This document shows, one piece after another, positions 17,240 through 24,009 of a DNA stretch of 64,000 nt (positions within the stretch are counted from its first letter, which is position 1; every line of letters starts with the position of its first letter). Location of the stretch: NCBI RefSeq assembly GCF_013377855.1, contig NZ_JABXYJ010000008.1, positions 1 to 64,000 on the forward strand, given 5' to 3'. Source of the stretch: Cognatundibacterium oligocarboniphilum. Its GTDB lineage: Bacteria > Pseudomonadota > Gammaproteobacteria > Burkholderiales > Burkholderiaceae_D. The position numbers and the translations under genes are program-made. The notes beneath the pieces are model-generated. The model saw only the letters and a list, made by a program, of their open reading frames with translations, was not told the DNA's origin and ran no database searches.

Positions 17240-17344
17240 TCAGGTCACGCCTCCGTCAAGCCCTTGCCGTCTCATATCGGCCAGCAGTGATTTTAGAGCC
17301 ATCAGGAAAGCTGTTCGTGCACTCCCTGACGCGGTAACGTTCAT
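17240..17344 (-). CDS. Possible 34-aa small protein
   Basis: Frame MNVTASGSARTAFLMALKSL onward, whose ATG overlaps the stop of the upstream frame (ATGA at 17341-17344). Only the overlap supports it. The remaining 110 bp to 17128 hold nothing else I can support. Confidence 0.3.
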   Translation of the reverse strand: MNVTASGSARTAFLMALKSLLADMRRQGLDGGVT

Positions 17345-17535
17345 TGAATGAACTCAACCGTGGACCGCCAAACACGATCTATGCATGCAGCGCGGGCTGC
17401 ACCTTTTGGGTTGTGACTACCGCGCACGCAGTCTGCAATGGGGTTGGTGTAAGGATTCACGGCGTTCACTTTACGCAGCAAGGCGAGCGCCGTTAGCCAG
17501 ATAGTGATTAAGTTCTGTGTTTGGGATCGAGACAA
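17341..17535 (-). CDS. Possible 64-aa protein
   Basis: Coherent C-terminal part (NPYTNPIADCVRGSHNPKGA then ARAACIDRVWRSTVEFIQ) but the N-terminal part overlaps the gene at 17471-17731 in another frame, so the true start is probably internal (GTG codons near 17460-17480). Not recognised. Confidence 0.4.
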   Translation of the reverse strand: MSRSQTQNLITIWLTALALLRKVNAVNPYTNPIADCVRGSHNPKGAARAACIDRVWRSTVEFIQ

Positions 17536-17731
17536 AACGATAACCCATACTGTAGGCTGAAGTACCTTCAGGAATTTCTACCACGCTAAACGGCTCTCCT
17601 TTGACTTTTGCGATCTGTTCGGCATAGGCCCGGACTGGTTCAATCGTCGCGTGAATCGGCTCTACCAGGTGCGCGTCGCGTTGCTTTTTGAGGGTTGCTG
17701 AAAGCTTTTTGTGATCCATGATCGTTTCCAT
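17471..17731 (-). CDS. Unknown 86-aa protein
   Basis: Not recognised. Helical, basic N-terminus (MDHKKLSATLKKQRDAHLVE) and a mixed C-terminal half ending NGARLAA. ATG at 17731 or 17719. It follows the 55-aa gene by 4 bp. Confidence 0.65.
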   Translation of the reverse strand: METIMDHKKLSATLKKQRDAHLVEPIHATIEPVRAYAEQIAKVKGEPFSVVEIPEGTSAYSMGYRFVSIPNTELNHYLANGARLAA

Positions 17732-17735
17732 TTAA

Positions 17736-17903
17736 TTATCTTTTGCCTTCAATTATTTTTGCGTAACAGTCATACAAATGGTCATCATGAATACGAGTCC
17801 CATCAATTGGCATTGCCAACTCCACCGCCATTTCTTTTGACTCAGCCTCGACCTCAACTTCTTCTGTATATTGCATTTTCTTAGTGACTAAATATTTCGG
17901 CAT
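17736..17903 (-). CDS. Unknown 55-aa protein
   Basis: Read directly from the minus strand: MPKYLVTKKMQYTEEVEVEA, ending YAKIIEGKR. The pattern (short strand, acidic strand, helix) is like other small element proteins here that begin with KYLV or KYVE. GGAAAG ribosome binding site about seven bases upstream. Confidence 0.6.
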   Translation of the reverse strand: MPKYLVTKKMQYTEEVEVEAESKEMAVELAMPIDGTRIHDDHLYDCYAKIIEGKR

Positions 17904-18018
17904 ACACAACTTTCCATTGGGTTATATCAGGAAATCAACATAGGGTCGGAGGTGGACTGCACCAACGAGTCCCAGCAAGGAGAACGTGACTCGGCACACC
18001 CACTTTTTCAAATCGGAA

Positions 18019-18132
18019 TTACGACGGTTTTTTGCCATTATGCTTCCCCTTATTCAAAGATTGTTTGCCTCGTTGTTTTAATACTTTCCCCTTGGGAGGC
18101 GTCGATCCTCCCGAATGACTCTTCGCTTCCAT
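18019..18132 (-). CDS. Possible 37-aa highly basic peptide
   Basis: Frame MEAKSHSGGSTPPKGKVLKQ onward, with about a dozen Lys/Arg and no hydrophobic segment. It lies in an otherwise empty 350-bp stretch (17904-18257). No good ribosome binding site; could be a nucleic-acid-binding micro-protein or chance. Confidence 0.4.
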   Translation of the reverse strand: MEAKSHSGGSTPPKGKVLKQRGKQSLNKGKHNGKKPS

Positions 18133-18221
18133 TTCGATATTAATTGATGCGTTAATCGAAAGGTGCGCTAAGTCACTTCCCCCGCTCCTATGTTGACTTT
18201 AATTTTTCGGTAGTTCGTTAT

Positions 18222-18241
18222 CTCCGCCCTCAAGGACGGGG
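18222..18241 (-). repeat. Hairpin resembling an IS605-type right end
   Basis: CCCCGTCCTTGAGGGCGG on the minus strand resembles the subterminal hairpin at the right end of the complete IS605 element (CGCCGTCCTTCAGGGCGGCG near 31572-31591). No transposase fragment adjoins it and no T-run follows, so it is more likely a relic IS end than a terminator. Confidence 0.4.
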
Positions 18242-18257
18242 TTTTACAAGCAAATAC

Positions 18258-18653
18258 TCAATATACAACGATGGCAACATTAAAACTCTGCGCCCCATCC
18301 TTGCAAGCTTCGTCTGCAACCGCATAATGCATTTCAGAGCCAACAACTTTTACAACGGTACTGTTGACTTCAACGCCAATGTTTCTATCGAGTGAATTAT
18401 GAGTGAATTTCATGCAATCTTCTTGGCTTGTTAAGACGGCCGATATTCGATAGGCATCATTCATTTTTTTAAACGAAAAACTTTGAACGGTCATCAAAGA
18501 ACCGTCGTTAAGTTTTTTATCGCATTGTGCCGAGCCGGATAAGCTGCAATGCGCAAGTGACTTCGCTTTTTCTGCAAACTCCACACCTCTGTTCGAACAA
18601 GCAGTCAGGGCTATGATTGTTACTGTCACCAAAGGGTAGATTTTTTGTATCAT
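18258..18653 (-). CDS. Small lipoprotein
   Basis: 131 aa from the ATG at 18653. Lipoprotein signal peptide with lipobox LTAC (MIQKIYPLVTVTIIALTACS). The mature part has three further Cys (AHCSL, AQCDK, EDCMKF) and strand-rich sequence. Unknown family, probably periplasmic and membrane-anchored. The frame is open further upstream, but that would overlap the preceding gene and bury the signal peptide. Confidence 0.75.
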   Translation of the reverse strand: MIQKIYPLVTVTIIALTACSNRGVEFAEKAKSLAHCSLSGSAQCDKKLNDGSLMTVQSFSFKKMNDAYRISAVLTSQEDCMKFTHNSLDRNIGVEVNSTVVKVVGSEMHYAVADEACKDGAQSFNVAIVVY

Positions 18654-18669
18654 AATTTTGATTTGCCGT

Positions 18670-19107
18670 TCAGACGGCAAGTGATGCCAGTTTTTCTGAA
18701 AAGTGTTTAGCAACTTCTTCGACTGAAGGAATAACATCAGCTGGTGCTGGACACTCTAATGTGTCAATCAGATCGCCATTGTCAGCGAAAATCTCCGCCT
18801 CGACCACACGGGAATCGCCAGTGCCGGCAAAATATCCAATGAAATCGTAACCACGACCAAAACAATTGAAAATACTATTTTCTGCGTCAAAGACAACTTT
18901 AAACGTGTTTGCCGTTCGCTTGTCAGGTCCAATGGCAAAATCAAAATCTGGCGGCGTTTCTGCTTGCAAGTAACCTGGTTGACAGCACTCTACGCCAGCA
19001 TAAGCACATGGAAACAAATCATCTGTCTTGCATGCGCATTCGCCAGAAAAAAGGCCATCGAAACCGTTCTTAGTAAGATGCTCGATGGTAATAGTTTTAA
19101 CATTCAT
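18670..19107 (-). CDS. Unknown Cys-rich phage/ICE-type protein
   Basis: 145 aa. The N-terminal half contains NGFDGLFSGECACKTDDLFP followed by CAYAGVECCQPGY, a pattern I associate with small phage-borne proteins whose clustered Cys probably bind metal. No signal peptide. AGGAAAA ribosome binding site supports the ATG. Function unknown. Confidence 0.75.
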   Translation of the reverse strand: MNVKTITIEHLTKNGFDGLFSGECACKTDDLFPCAYAGVECCQPGYLQAETPPDFDFAIGPDKRTANTFKVVFDAENSIFNCFGRGYDFIGYFAGTGDSRVVEAEIFADNGDLIDTLECPAPADVIPSVEEVAKHFSEKLASLAV

Positions 19108-19116
19108 GCGTTTTTC

Positions 19117-19299
19117 CTATCTGGATTTTCTAAAGTGCCAAAGTCCAGCGGAAGTTAATGCTTCCCTGTAAGCTTGGGATGGTAAAAAACGTACTCCACG
19201 CTTAATGCATTGAGAACGTATCAGTTTTCTCGCTGCTTGAGTGTTTTCTACTGATTGCATAAATGTCTTACCCGATTGAACGATGCCTTCTATCTTCAA
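19117..19299 (-). CDS. Unknown 60-aa basic protein, TTG start
   Basis: TTG start chosen because AAGGGG lies six bases upstream. Basic helical sequence (ARKLIRSQCIKRGVRFLPSQ). Ends 9 bp before the next gene start. An internal ATG at 19260 is the alternative. Not recognised. Confidence 0.55.
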   Translation of the reverse strand: MKIEGIVQSGKTFMQSVENTQAARKLIRSQCIKRGVRFLPSQAYREALTSAGLWHFRKSR

Positions 19300-19340
19300 A
19301 TTTTTCCCCTTATGTGGCCGGTCGCCCCGCCGTAATTGAA

Positions 19341-19682
19341 TTAATGAACGAGTTTCAGAACGAGTCCAGCAATCAACGCCATTTGCAACATACCGACGCC
19401 GACCACCCAGCGCACAATCGCGGCTTTCGTATCCGATTTCATGACTTTCATTTCTTGACGAAGGGTGTTGACTTCGTAGCGGAGGTCAGCCAGCTCTTGA
19501 GTGAAATCAGATTTGGTAGCAAATTTGTCCGCAACTCTTTCTGCTTCATCCGACATGACATCTACCAGTAACGACCCTAAGCCTTTGCCTGCTGCGGGGA
19601 GCGTGGTACCAGGCTGGCGCAAGCGCGGATTAGCAGGATCAGGTTGAATCTCGTTCAGCGGTACTGTTGTAATGTTTTGCAT
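19341..19682 (-). CDS. ParB-like N-terminal tag joined to a coiled-coil/TM (DUF1640-like) protein
   Basis: 113 aa from the ATG at 19682 (GAGGAAAT ribosome binding site). Residues 4-20 (ITTVPLNEIQPDPANPR) look like the opening strand-helix of a ParB/sulfiredoxin-type nuclease domain, but the rest of that domain is missing. Instead a coiled coil (KSDFTQELADLRYEVNTLRQ) and a C-terminal TM helix (VGVGMLQMALIAGLVLKLV) follow, as in DUF1640/CCDC90-like proteins. Probably membrane-anchored by its C-terminus. Role unknown. Confidence 0.7.
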   Translation of the reverse strand: MQNITTVPLNEIQPDPANPRLRQPGTTLPAAGKGLGSLLVDVMSDEAERVADKFATKSDFTQELADLRYEVNTLRQEMKVMKSDTKAAIVRWVVGVGMLQMALIAGLVLKLVH

Positions 19683-19696
19683 ATTAATTTCCTCGC

Positions 19697-19972
19697 TTAA
19701 AACAGCGCTGAAATGGCATGATATAGTGCGAGGACAAGAATGCATCCCAGCACATTTACTGCCAGGTGACGACCACCTTTTTTGACTTCGATGCCGATTG
19801 CGTTTGATACGCAACCAAAAACGATTGCAGCCAAATTTGCGCCCGCTCCAATTCGAGTTTCACTGGACCAGCCAAGTATTACAAGCGCACTCCAAATTGC
19901 TACACCAAATACCACGGCAGAAGTGAATTCCCAGTACGTAGGGCGGCGCAGTTCAATTCCCAGAATTGTCAT
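19697..19972 (-). CDS. Small integral membrane protein
   Basis: 91 aa, three hydrophobic segments (FTSAVVFGVAIWSALVILGW, GANLAAIVFGCVSNAIGI, LAVNVLGCILVLALYH). Very good ribosome binding site in the leader GTAACCAAGGAAAA. Adjacent to the C-terminally anchored coiled-coil protein; both could act together at the inner membrane. Not recognised. Confidence 0.7.
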   Translation of the reverse strand: MTILGIELRRPTYWEFTSAVVFGVAIWSALVILGWSSETRIGAGANLAAIVFGCVSNAIGIEVKKGGRHLAVNVLGCILVLALYHAISALF

Positions 19973-19986
19973 GTTTTTTTCCTTGG

Positions 19987-20175
19987 TTACATCATACGTT
20001 TTTGATCGTTAGCACGCATTAGCAATTCAATCGTAGTTTCCAACCGAATCATGCGCTCGGTTAGATTTTCGATCTTGGTTTGCTGTGCTTTGATCACTTC
20101 CCCTTGCCTCACAACCTTATCTTCAAGCTTGATCATGGATGTTAATGCACCCCATACTCGCTCAGTAACACCCAT
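19987..20175 (-). CDS. Small coiled-coil protein
   Basis: 62 aa; residues 17-56 form a heptad-rich coiled coil (VIKAQQTKIENLTERMIRLE). Its ATG overlaps the stop of the ribbon-helix-helix gene (TAATG), so the two are translationally coupled. Probably an oligomerisation partner or small structural protein. Confidence 0.65.
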   Translation of the reverse strand: MGVTERVWGALTSMIKLEDKVVRQGEVIKAQQTKIENLTERMIRLETTIELLMRANDQKRMM

Positions 20176-20471
20176 TATTCTGCCTTCCGATCTTTGGCTG
20201 CTTTAGCTTCCATTGCAGCTATGCGCTTATCACTTGATGCGACAAACGCCAGAACATCGTCAATGGACTCAGACGCACGATTGGCCGCTGCCATTGCTGC
20301 ATCAGCTAACACACCCAATTCCTCATCTTCGTCAGCCGAGTTGTAAGCAGATGCACCTCGACGCATTAGCTCAGAGATAGGTAAGCCCAATTTCTTTGCT
20401 TTTGCACTGATCATTTTCTTTTCCTGCGGAGTTGCTTGCACCACAATCCGCTCTATTGCTGCTGCAACCAT
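20175..20471 (-). CDS. Plasmid-type ribbon-helix-helix/mobilisation-like protein
   Basis: 98 aa from the ATG at 20471. ERIVVQATPQEKKMISAKAK then KLGLPISELMRRGASAY is the pattern of plasmid RHH proteins (MobC or antitoxin-like), where TPQEKKMI...A..LGLPISELMR forms helices A and B. The C-terminal half is a charged helix. The promoter just upstream carries two ATGTACAT palindromes, fitting autoregulation by a dimeric RHH protein. Confidence 0.7.
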   Translation of the reverse strand: MVAAAIERIVVQATPQEKKMISAKAKKLGLPISELMRRGASAYNSADEDEELGVLADAAMAAANRASESIDDVLAFVASSDKRIAAMEAKAAKDRKAE

Positions 20472-20484
20472 TTTTAACCCCTTT

Positions 20485-20537
20485 ATGTACATGGACACTG
20501 TATGTACATATCTTACTAAAATAAAAGAAAGTGTCAA
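20485..20537 (-). promoter_or_regulatory. Promoter with two ATGTACAT operators
   Basis: On the minus strand: -35 TTGACA (20532-20537), 16-bp spacer, -10 TAAGAT (20510-20515). The palindrome ATGTACAT occurs at 20502-20509, abutting the -10 at the expected start point, and at 20485-20492. The -35 is the loop of a 14-bp perfect inverted repeat (20518-20531 with 20538-20551), so hairpin and promoter overlap. Drives the RHH gene at 20471. Confidence 0.65.
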
Positions 20538-20587
20538 CTTTCTTTTATTTTGTTCAGTCTGCGCAATTTCTCAAGTTGGCAATTTCT

Positions 20588-20833
20588 CTATTCTTCCAAA
20601 TCACTAAGAATCGCAACGGTTTTGTCCTGGGCCATGTTTTGAACCACGAAGATATCCTGCGCCGTTAATTTTTTCGCTATCTCTTTCGGCTCATAGTTTT
20701 GCCGGCACTCCCCAATGCACCGTAAGGACCACAGCAAGGCTGTTTTGTACCGTTTACTTTCGTAAGCGAGGTTGGACGCTAACGCGGCCACGTGACTGTC
20801 CCCACGCTTCCAAGCTTCCCATGAGAACTGCAC
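20588..20833 (-). CDS. Unknown 81-aa helical protein, GTG start, possibly truncated
   Basis: QFSWEAWKRGDSHVAALASN then LAYESKRYKTALLWSLRC reads as a pair of helical repeats of tetratricopeptide type. Start is GTG without a visible ribosome binding site; the frame continues upstream only to a TGA near 20860 and reads KYLPPNTKQTV, so this may be the tail of a formerly longer gene. Function not assigned. Confidence 0.5.
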   Translation of the reverse strand: MQFSWEAWKRGDSHVAALASNLAYESKRYKTALLWSLRCIGECRQNYEPKEIAKKLTAQDIFVVQNMAQDKTVAILSDLEE

Positions 20834-20877
20834 GGTTTGTTTGGTGTTGGGAGGGAGATATTTTCACAGCCATCGTT

Positions 20878-21183
20878 TCACGCCGATTGCAGCTCTAGCG
20901 GACGAATGCGGCCTTTAATCGCTGGCAGCAATTGTGCTTCTGCATTGCGCACATCGTATTCAGCTTGCAAGTTCAACCAAAAGCGCGCTTCCATGTTGAA
21001 AAATACTGCTAGGCGCATAGCGGTATCTACGGTGATTGGACGATGGCCGTTGACTATCTCACTGATACGGCTGGTCGGCACGTCCAGGTCGCTTGCGAGT
21101 CGGGCATTGGTGATGCCCATCGGTTTGATAAATTCTTCACTCAGGATTTCGCCTGGGTGAATTTCTGGCAGTTTGGTAGCCAT
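20878..21183 (-). CDS. higA: HigA-family antitoxin
   Basis: Cro/CI-type HTH antitoxin, 101 aa. It opens with the HigA signature IHPGEILSEEFIKPMGIT, followed by the HTH (NARLASDLDVPTSRISEIVN, GHRPIT) and a dimerisation helix (FFNMEARFWLNLQAEYDV). AGGAG ribosome binding site nine bases before the ATG. Second gene of a toxin-first operon, 11 bp after higB; it should neutralise HigB and repress the operon. Confidence 0.93.
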   Translation of the reverse strand: MATKLPEIHPGEILSEEFIKPMGITNARLASDLDVPTSRISEIVNGHRPITVDTAMRLAVFFNMEARFWLNLQAEYDVRNAEAQLLPAIKGRIRPLELQSA

Positions 21184-21194
21184 TTTGTTTGCTC

Positions 21195-21473
21195 CTAGTG
21201 ATAATCCGCAATCTCAACGCCATACACGCCATCCATCGTCCAGCGAAAACAAACGCGCCATTGGTCGTTGATTCTGATGCTATGTTGCCCCTTCCTGTCG
21301 CCGTGCAAGGCTTCCAGCCGGTTGCCTGGCGGTACTTTCAGGGATTCAAGTTTGGTCGCGGCATGCACCATCAACAGCTTACGCCGCGCCACCTGCTCTA
21401 TATTTTTAAAGCGCCGGACTGAGTAGCTATTAAATAGCTTTTCTGTGTCGGCGCATGCGAATGTTTTAATCAT
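21195..21473 (-). CDS. higB: HigB-family mRNA interferase toxin
   Basis: RelE-superfamily ribosome-dependent endoribonuclease, 92 aa. It begins MIKTFACADTEKLF and ends with the family core LEALHGDRKGQHSIRINDQW then RVCFRW and EIADYH. It precedes higA, the usual order for HigBA. A near-consensus promoter places the start site only a few bases before the ATG, so the message is probably leaderless or nearly so. Likely stabilises the element. Confidence 0.93.
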   Translation of the reverse strand: MIKTFACADTEKLFNSYSVRRFKNIEQVARRKLLMVHAATKLESLKVPPGNRLEALHGDRKGQHSIRINDQWRVCFRWTMDGVYGVEIADYH

Positions 21474-21482
21474 CGTAGCCGA

Positions 21483-21511
21483 ATAATATGTCGCGTTACG
21501 GATTCCGTCAA
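21483..21511 (-). promoter_or_regulatory. higBA promoter
   Basis: Minus strand: -35 TTGACG (21506-21511), 17-bp spacer, -10 TATTAT (21483-21488). The higB ATG is at 21473, about 9 bp from the -10, which leaves no room for a ribosome binding site. Confidence 0.7.
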
Positions 21512-21651
21512 ACAGAATCTAATAAAGCGAAATTTACATTAAATTACTTCTGCAAACATCTCTCTCAGCTTGCCCGGTTGCAACTCTAAATACGTCATCA
21601 CGCGATCCATTTCGAAATGCGGTAGTCCAATCACAAAAAAATATCAGGACG

Positions 21652-21680
21652 AAAAAAAACCCGCATAGATATGCGGGTTT
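21652..21680 (-). terminator. Rho-independent terminator
   Basis: AAACCCGCAT-AGAT-ATGCGGGTTT, a perfect 10-bp stem with a run of T on the minus strand after it. It lies 16 bp beyond the stop of the gene ending at 21696 and closes the four-gene leftward operon. The 100 bp between it and higB hold only a short fragment reading MDRVMTYLELQPGKLREMFA, probably degenerate. Confidence 0.88.
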
Positions 21681-21695
21681 GAATTTCATTTGTTA

Positions 21696-22559
21696 TTACA
21701 CTTGGCGGTACGACCATTCAACATGATTGAATGCCGCTTCACGTGCTTCTTTGTCGATTTCTTCCTCTGAGGCTGTTGCGCTAACCTCGAATTCGAATTC
21801 GCAAGTAGATCCTTCTATATCTGTTTTGATGTGCCCAACAAACTTTCGAACGCGTTGTTCAAGCGGCTTAATCTGAATAGCTTCAGCTATCAAAATTTCC
21901 CATTCAGGTCCGTGAGGAATGATTGGCAGGGATTTTGTGTCTCCCCTCTGCGTTGCTACTTCAGTCGCTTTTGTAATCGCACTTTCACGTTCCAATAAGC
22001 TGAAAACGCTGGAATTGCAATCATTCTGATCGTAGTAACCATCAATCATACAAGCAGTTCCACCATGATTACTACCCATGCCAAAAGTCATCACAACGTA
22101 ATGTGGTTCACCGCATGGTTGGTACCGGATGTTGTCGATGATCAACTGATGCTTTGCCCATTCGCGTAAGTATTCAATAGCCTGGACTTTCGAATTTGTC
22201 ACAATTGACAAATACATTCCGAAATCTCGATTTTCTAAACGATACTTGCTGCGAAGGTCTATCGTATCGGAATACATAGCGTACTTCGAGGCATCTTTCG
22301 TCTCTTTGTCAAATTGTGGTTCACCGCGATAACATTGAACGGCCGTCCACAATCGATTGTGGTACCAGCGATATTCCATTTGATATGGATTGATGGAATC
22401 ACGTTTGTATGTAGCGCGAATTGCTACTGGTGCCGCATCAGATTGAATTTCAGGCACTTCCAACTCAATTTCGCCATCGTGAAATCGAACTGGACGTGGG
22501 TTTCTGCAACGCGGTGGAACAATATATTCTACGTAGCTAAACAAAATTTTAATTTTCAT
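21696..22559 (-). CDS. Unknown 287-aa protein, last gene of leftward operon
   Basis: Not recognised. 287 aa from the ATG at 22559, chosen for GGAG ten bases upstream. No signal peptide or TM. Beta-rich N-terminus (KIKILFSYVEYIVPPRCRNP), a middle with CMIDGYYDQNDCN, and a strand-rich C-terminal domain (FVGHIKTDIEGSTCEFEFEV). Preceded by the 15-bp RNA hairpin at 22579-22611. Confidence 0.75.
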   Translation of the reverse strand: MKIKILFSYVEYIVPPRCRNPRPVRFHDGEIELEVPEIQSDAAPVAIRATYKRDSINPYQMEYRWYHNRLWTAVQCYRGEPQFDKETKDASKYAMYSDTIDLRSKYRLENRDFGMYLSIVTNSKVQAIEYLREWAKHQLIIDNIRYQPCGEPHYVVMTFGMGSNHGGTACMIDGYYDQNDCNSSVFSLLERESAITKATEVATQRGDTKSLPIIPHGPEWEILIAEAIQIKPLEQRVRKFVGHIKTDIEGSTCEFEFEVSATASEEEIDKEAREAAFNHVEWSYRQV

Positions 22560-22578
22560 TTTGATACTCCAAGTTAAA

Positions 22579-22611
22579 GGCGAGTACCATCCCAACGGGA
22601 TGGCACCCGCC
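22579..22611 (-). promoter_or_regulatory. RNA hairpin in the intergenic leader
   Basis: As RNA from the minus strand this folds into a 15-bp stem (GGCGGGTGCCATCCC with GGGATGGTACTCGCC, G-U pairs allowed) with a GUU loop, just upstream of the ribosome binding site of the gene at 22559. A hairpin with the same CCCGTTGGG tip precedes the 156-aa gene's neighbour at 23327. Confidence 0.6.
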
Positions 22612-22638
22612 AGGATTGATTGGGATTAAGTTTCCAGT

Positions 22639-22899
22639 TCAAAAATCTGAACTAGGGTAATTGATTGCGTTACGCAAAACTTCAGGCTCCAAATACATGC
22701 CGTGAATGACGTTGTACCGACCGCCACCAGAATCAAGTTGAATCTCTTTCAACTTGCGCATTACATTGAATGCTTTGAGTGCTTCTTCTTCACTGCAGCT
22801 TGTTAGATCACGCACGGTTTCGCGGAAATTAAGTTCCGCATTCGCAAGCCGTTGGCCGATAGCCTTTGCTCCTGGAATCTTTTCAATGTTGTCGTTCAT
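22639..22899 (-). CDS. Unknown 86-aa protein
   Basis: Start at 22899 set by GAAGGAAATTCAA immediately upstream. Helical, soluble (GQRLANAELNFRETVRDLTS). Not recognised. Third gene of the four-gene operon. Confidence 0.7.
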   Translation of the reverse strand: MNDNIEKIPGAKAIGQRLANAELNFRETVRDLTSCSEEEALKAFNVMRKLKEIQLDSGGGRYNVIHGMYLEPEVLRNAINYPSSDF

Positions 22900-22934
22900 T
22901 TGAATTTCCTTCAAAGATTTTGCTTGATCCAGAA

Positions 22935-23327
22935 TTAATTTGTACCTGCCACTGCCGTGACCTTGATGGATGTGTCATGAACCGCATAACTCCTGTTTGT
23001 GTGCGTGACAGTAAATGCAAACTGTCCAGTGCGAAGGCCAAGTAAGCATGCCTCATGCCCAAAATGACTATTACATCCGTCATGTGTCCACCCCTCCCGG
23101 AATGGCATTGTTTCATGTCTGAAGTACCGTTCTTCGGATTGGTAGAAGACATCTGATACGTGAGCTTTACACACTTCACAGGGGCCATATTTATCAGAAG
23201 ATGCCATCAGGCGTCGTAACTTATATCGACGCTGACCGATGTGAAGGAAACTGGCGTTGGATGTTGGATTGACTGATGGTACTGCCTCGTTCTCATTTGG
23301 CGTGACAGAGGTATGTTGATCGATCAT
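22935..23327 (-). CDS. Unknown 130-aa protein with zinc-finger-like Cys/His
   Basis: ATG at 23327 with CAGGAG upstream. Core contains CEVCKAHVSDVFYQ and later DGCNSHFGHEAC, so two Cys pairs and His that could bind zinc. The C-terminus is strand-rich. Not recognised; same operon. Confidence 0.75.
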   Translation of the reverse strand: MIDQHTSVTPNENEAVPSVNPTSNASFLHIGQRRYKLRRLMASSDKYGPCEVCKAHVSDVFYQSEERYFRHETMPFREGWTHDGCNSHFGHEACLLGLRTGQFAFTVTHTNRSYAVHDTSIKVTAVAGTN

Positions 23328-23357
23328 GATGTGATTCTCCTGCGATAGTTGATTATG

Positions 23358-23384
23358 CGGAGACATCCCAACGGGGTGTCCCCG
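23358..23384 (-). promoter_or_regulatory. RNA hairpin in the intergenic leader
   Basis: As RNA, CGGGGACACCCC pairs with GGGATGTCTCCG (one mismatch) around a GUU loop, between the stop at 23400 and the start at 23327. Same tip sequence and position as the hairpin at 22579-22611. Confidence 0.55.
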
Positions 23385-23399
23385 ATGGGTAAATTCTGC

Positions 23400-23870
23400 T
23401 TACTTCCAGCAGGAATCAGCGGTCGTGTTTGCGATCGAATTTGGCACGCCAACACTTACCATCAGCATGCGATGGTAATTAATGGCGATCTTCACTGCCT
23501 GGACACAAACCTCTTCCAGGTTCTGTTCCTTTGATGGTTCAAGGACCTCGTTCATTTCAACCAGCGGGTTTGCTTTTTTACTGCATACACCCAGCTTATC
23601 TTGCATGTGGTACATCGTGACTTGAATGGTGAACGCTTCGTCTCGTATTTCAGGACGAATCATTAACACATATTCATCTGAATACACACGATTGAGTTCA
23701 AAACTCACAAATGGCGTATCGACTTCCATCATGGATTCAGCGTTGTAAATCCAAAGATGCGACAGTAATGGATGTTTATTGATTTTGTCTTTCAGCAGAT
23801 CCAGAAGCTGCGCTGCATCTTCTTGACTGGAGCAACGTTTTGCCTTTGATAACAGTGATTTGATTTTCAT
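23400..23870 (-). CDS. Unknown 156-aa protein
   Basis: AGGAGG six bases before the ATG. Soluble, alpha/beta (SLLSKAKRCSSQEDAAQLLD, then strands YVLMIRPEIRDEAFTIQVTM). The leader before it (23893-23921) again carries GC-rich self-complementary sequence (GGGAAT...ATTCCC). Not recognised. Confidence 0.75.
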   Translation of the reverse strand: MKIKSLLSKAKRCSSQEDAAQLLDLLKDKINKHPLLSHLWIYNAESMMEVDTPFVSFELNRVYSDEYVLMIRPEIRDEAFTIQVTMYHMQDKLGVCSKKANPLVEMNEVLEPSKEQNLEEVCVQAVKIAINYHRMLMVSVGVPNSIANTTADSCWK

Positions 23871-24009
23871 GGATTCCTCCTATGTGTGATCAATAAGGGA
23901 ATCCCATGGGGAATTCCCCGATGGAATTAAAGAATAGAATTTTTGAGCCAGCAGATTTGTATTGATGATGCTATTTAATCCCATTTCAGCGCATCAGATT
24001 TGCAGCGCA

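Noticed and set aside
21540-21640. Short coding-like fragment reading MDRVMTYLELQPGKLREMFA on the minus strand
   Set aside because: Only about 25 codons with no start signal; probably the remnant of a lost gene end and too short to assign.
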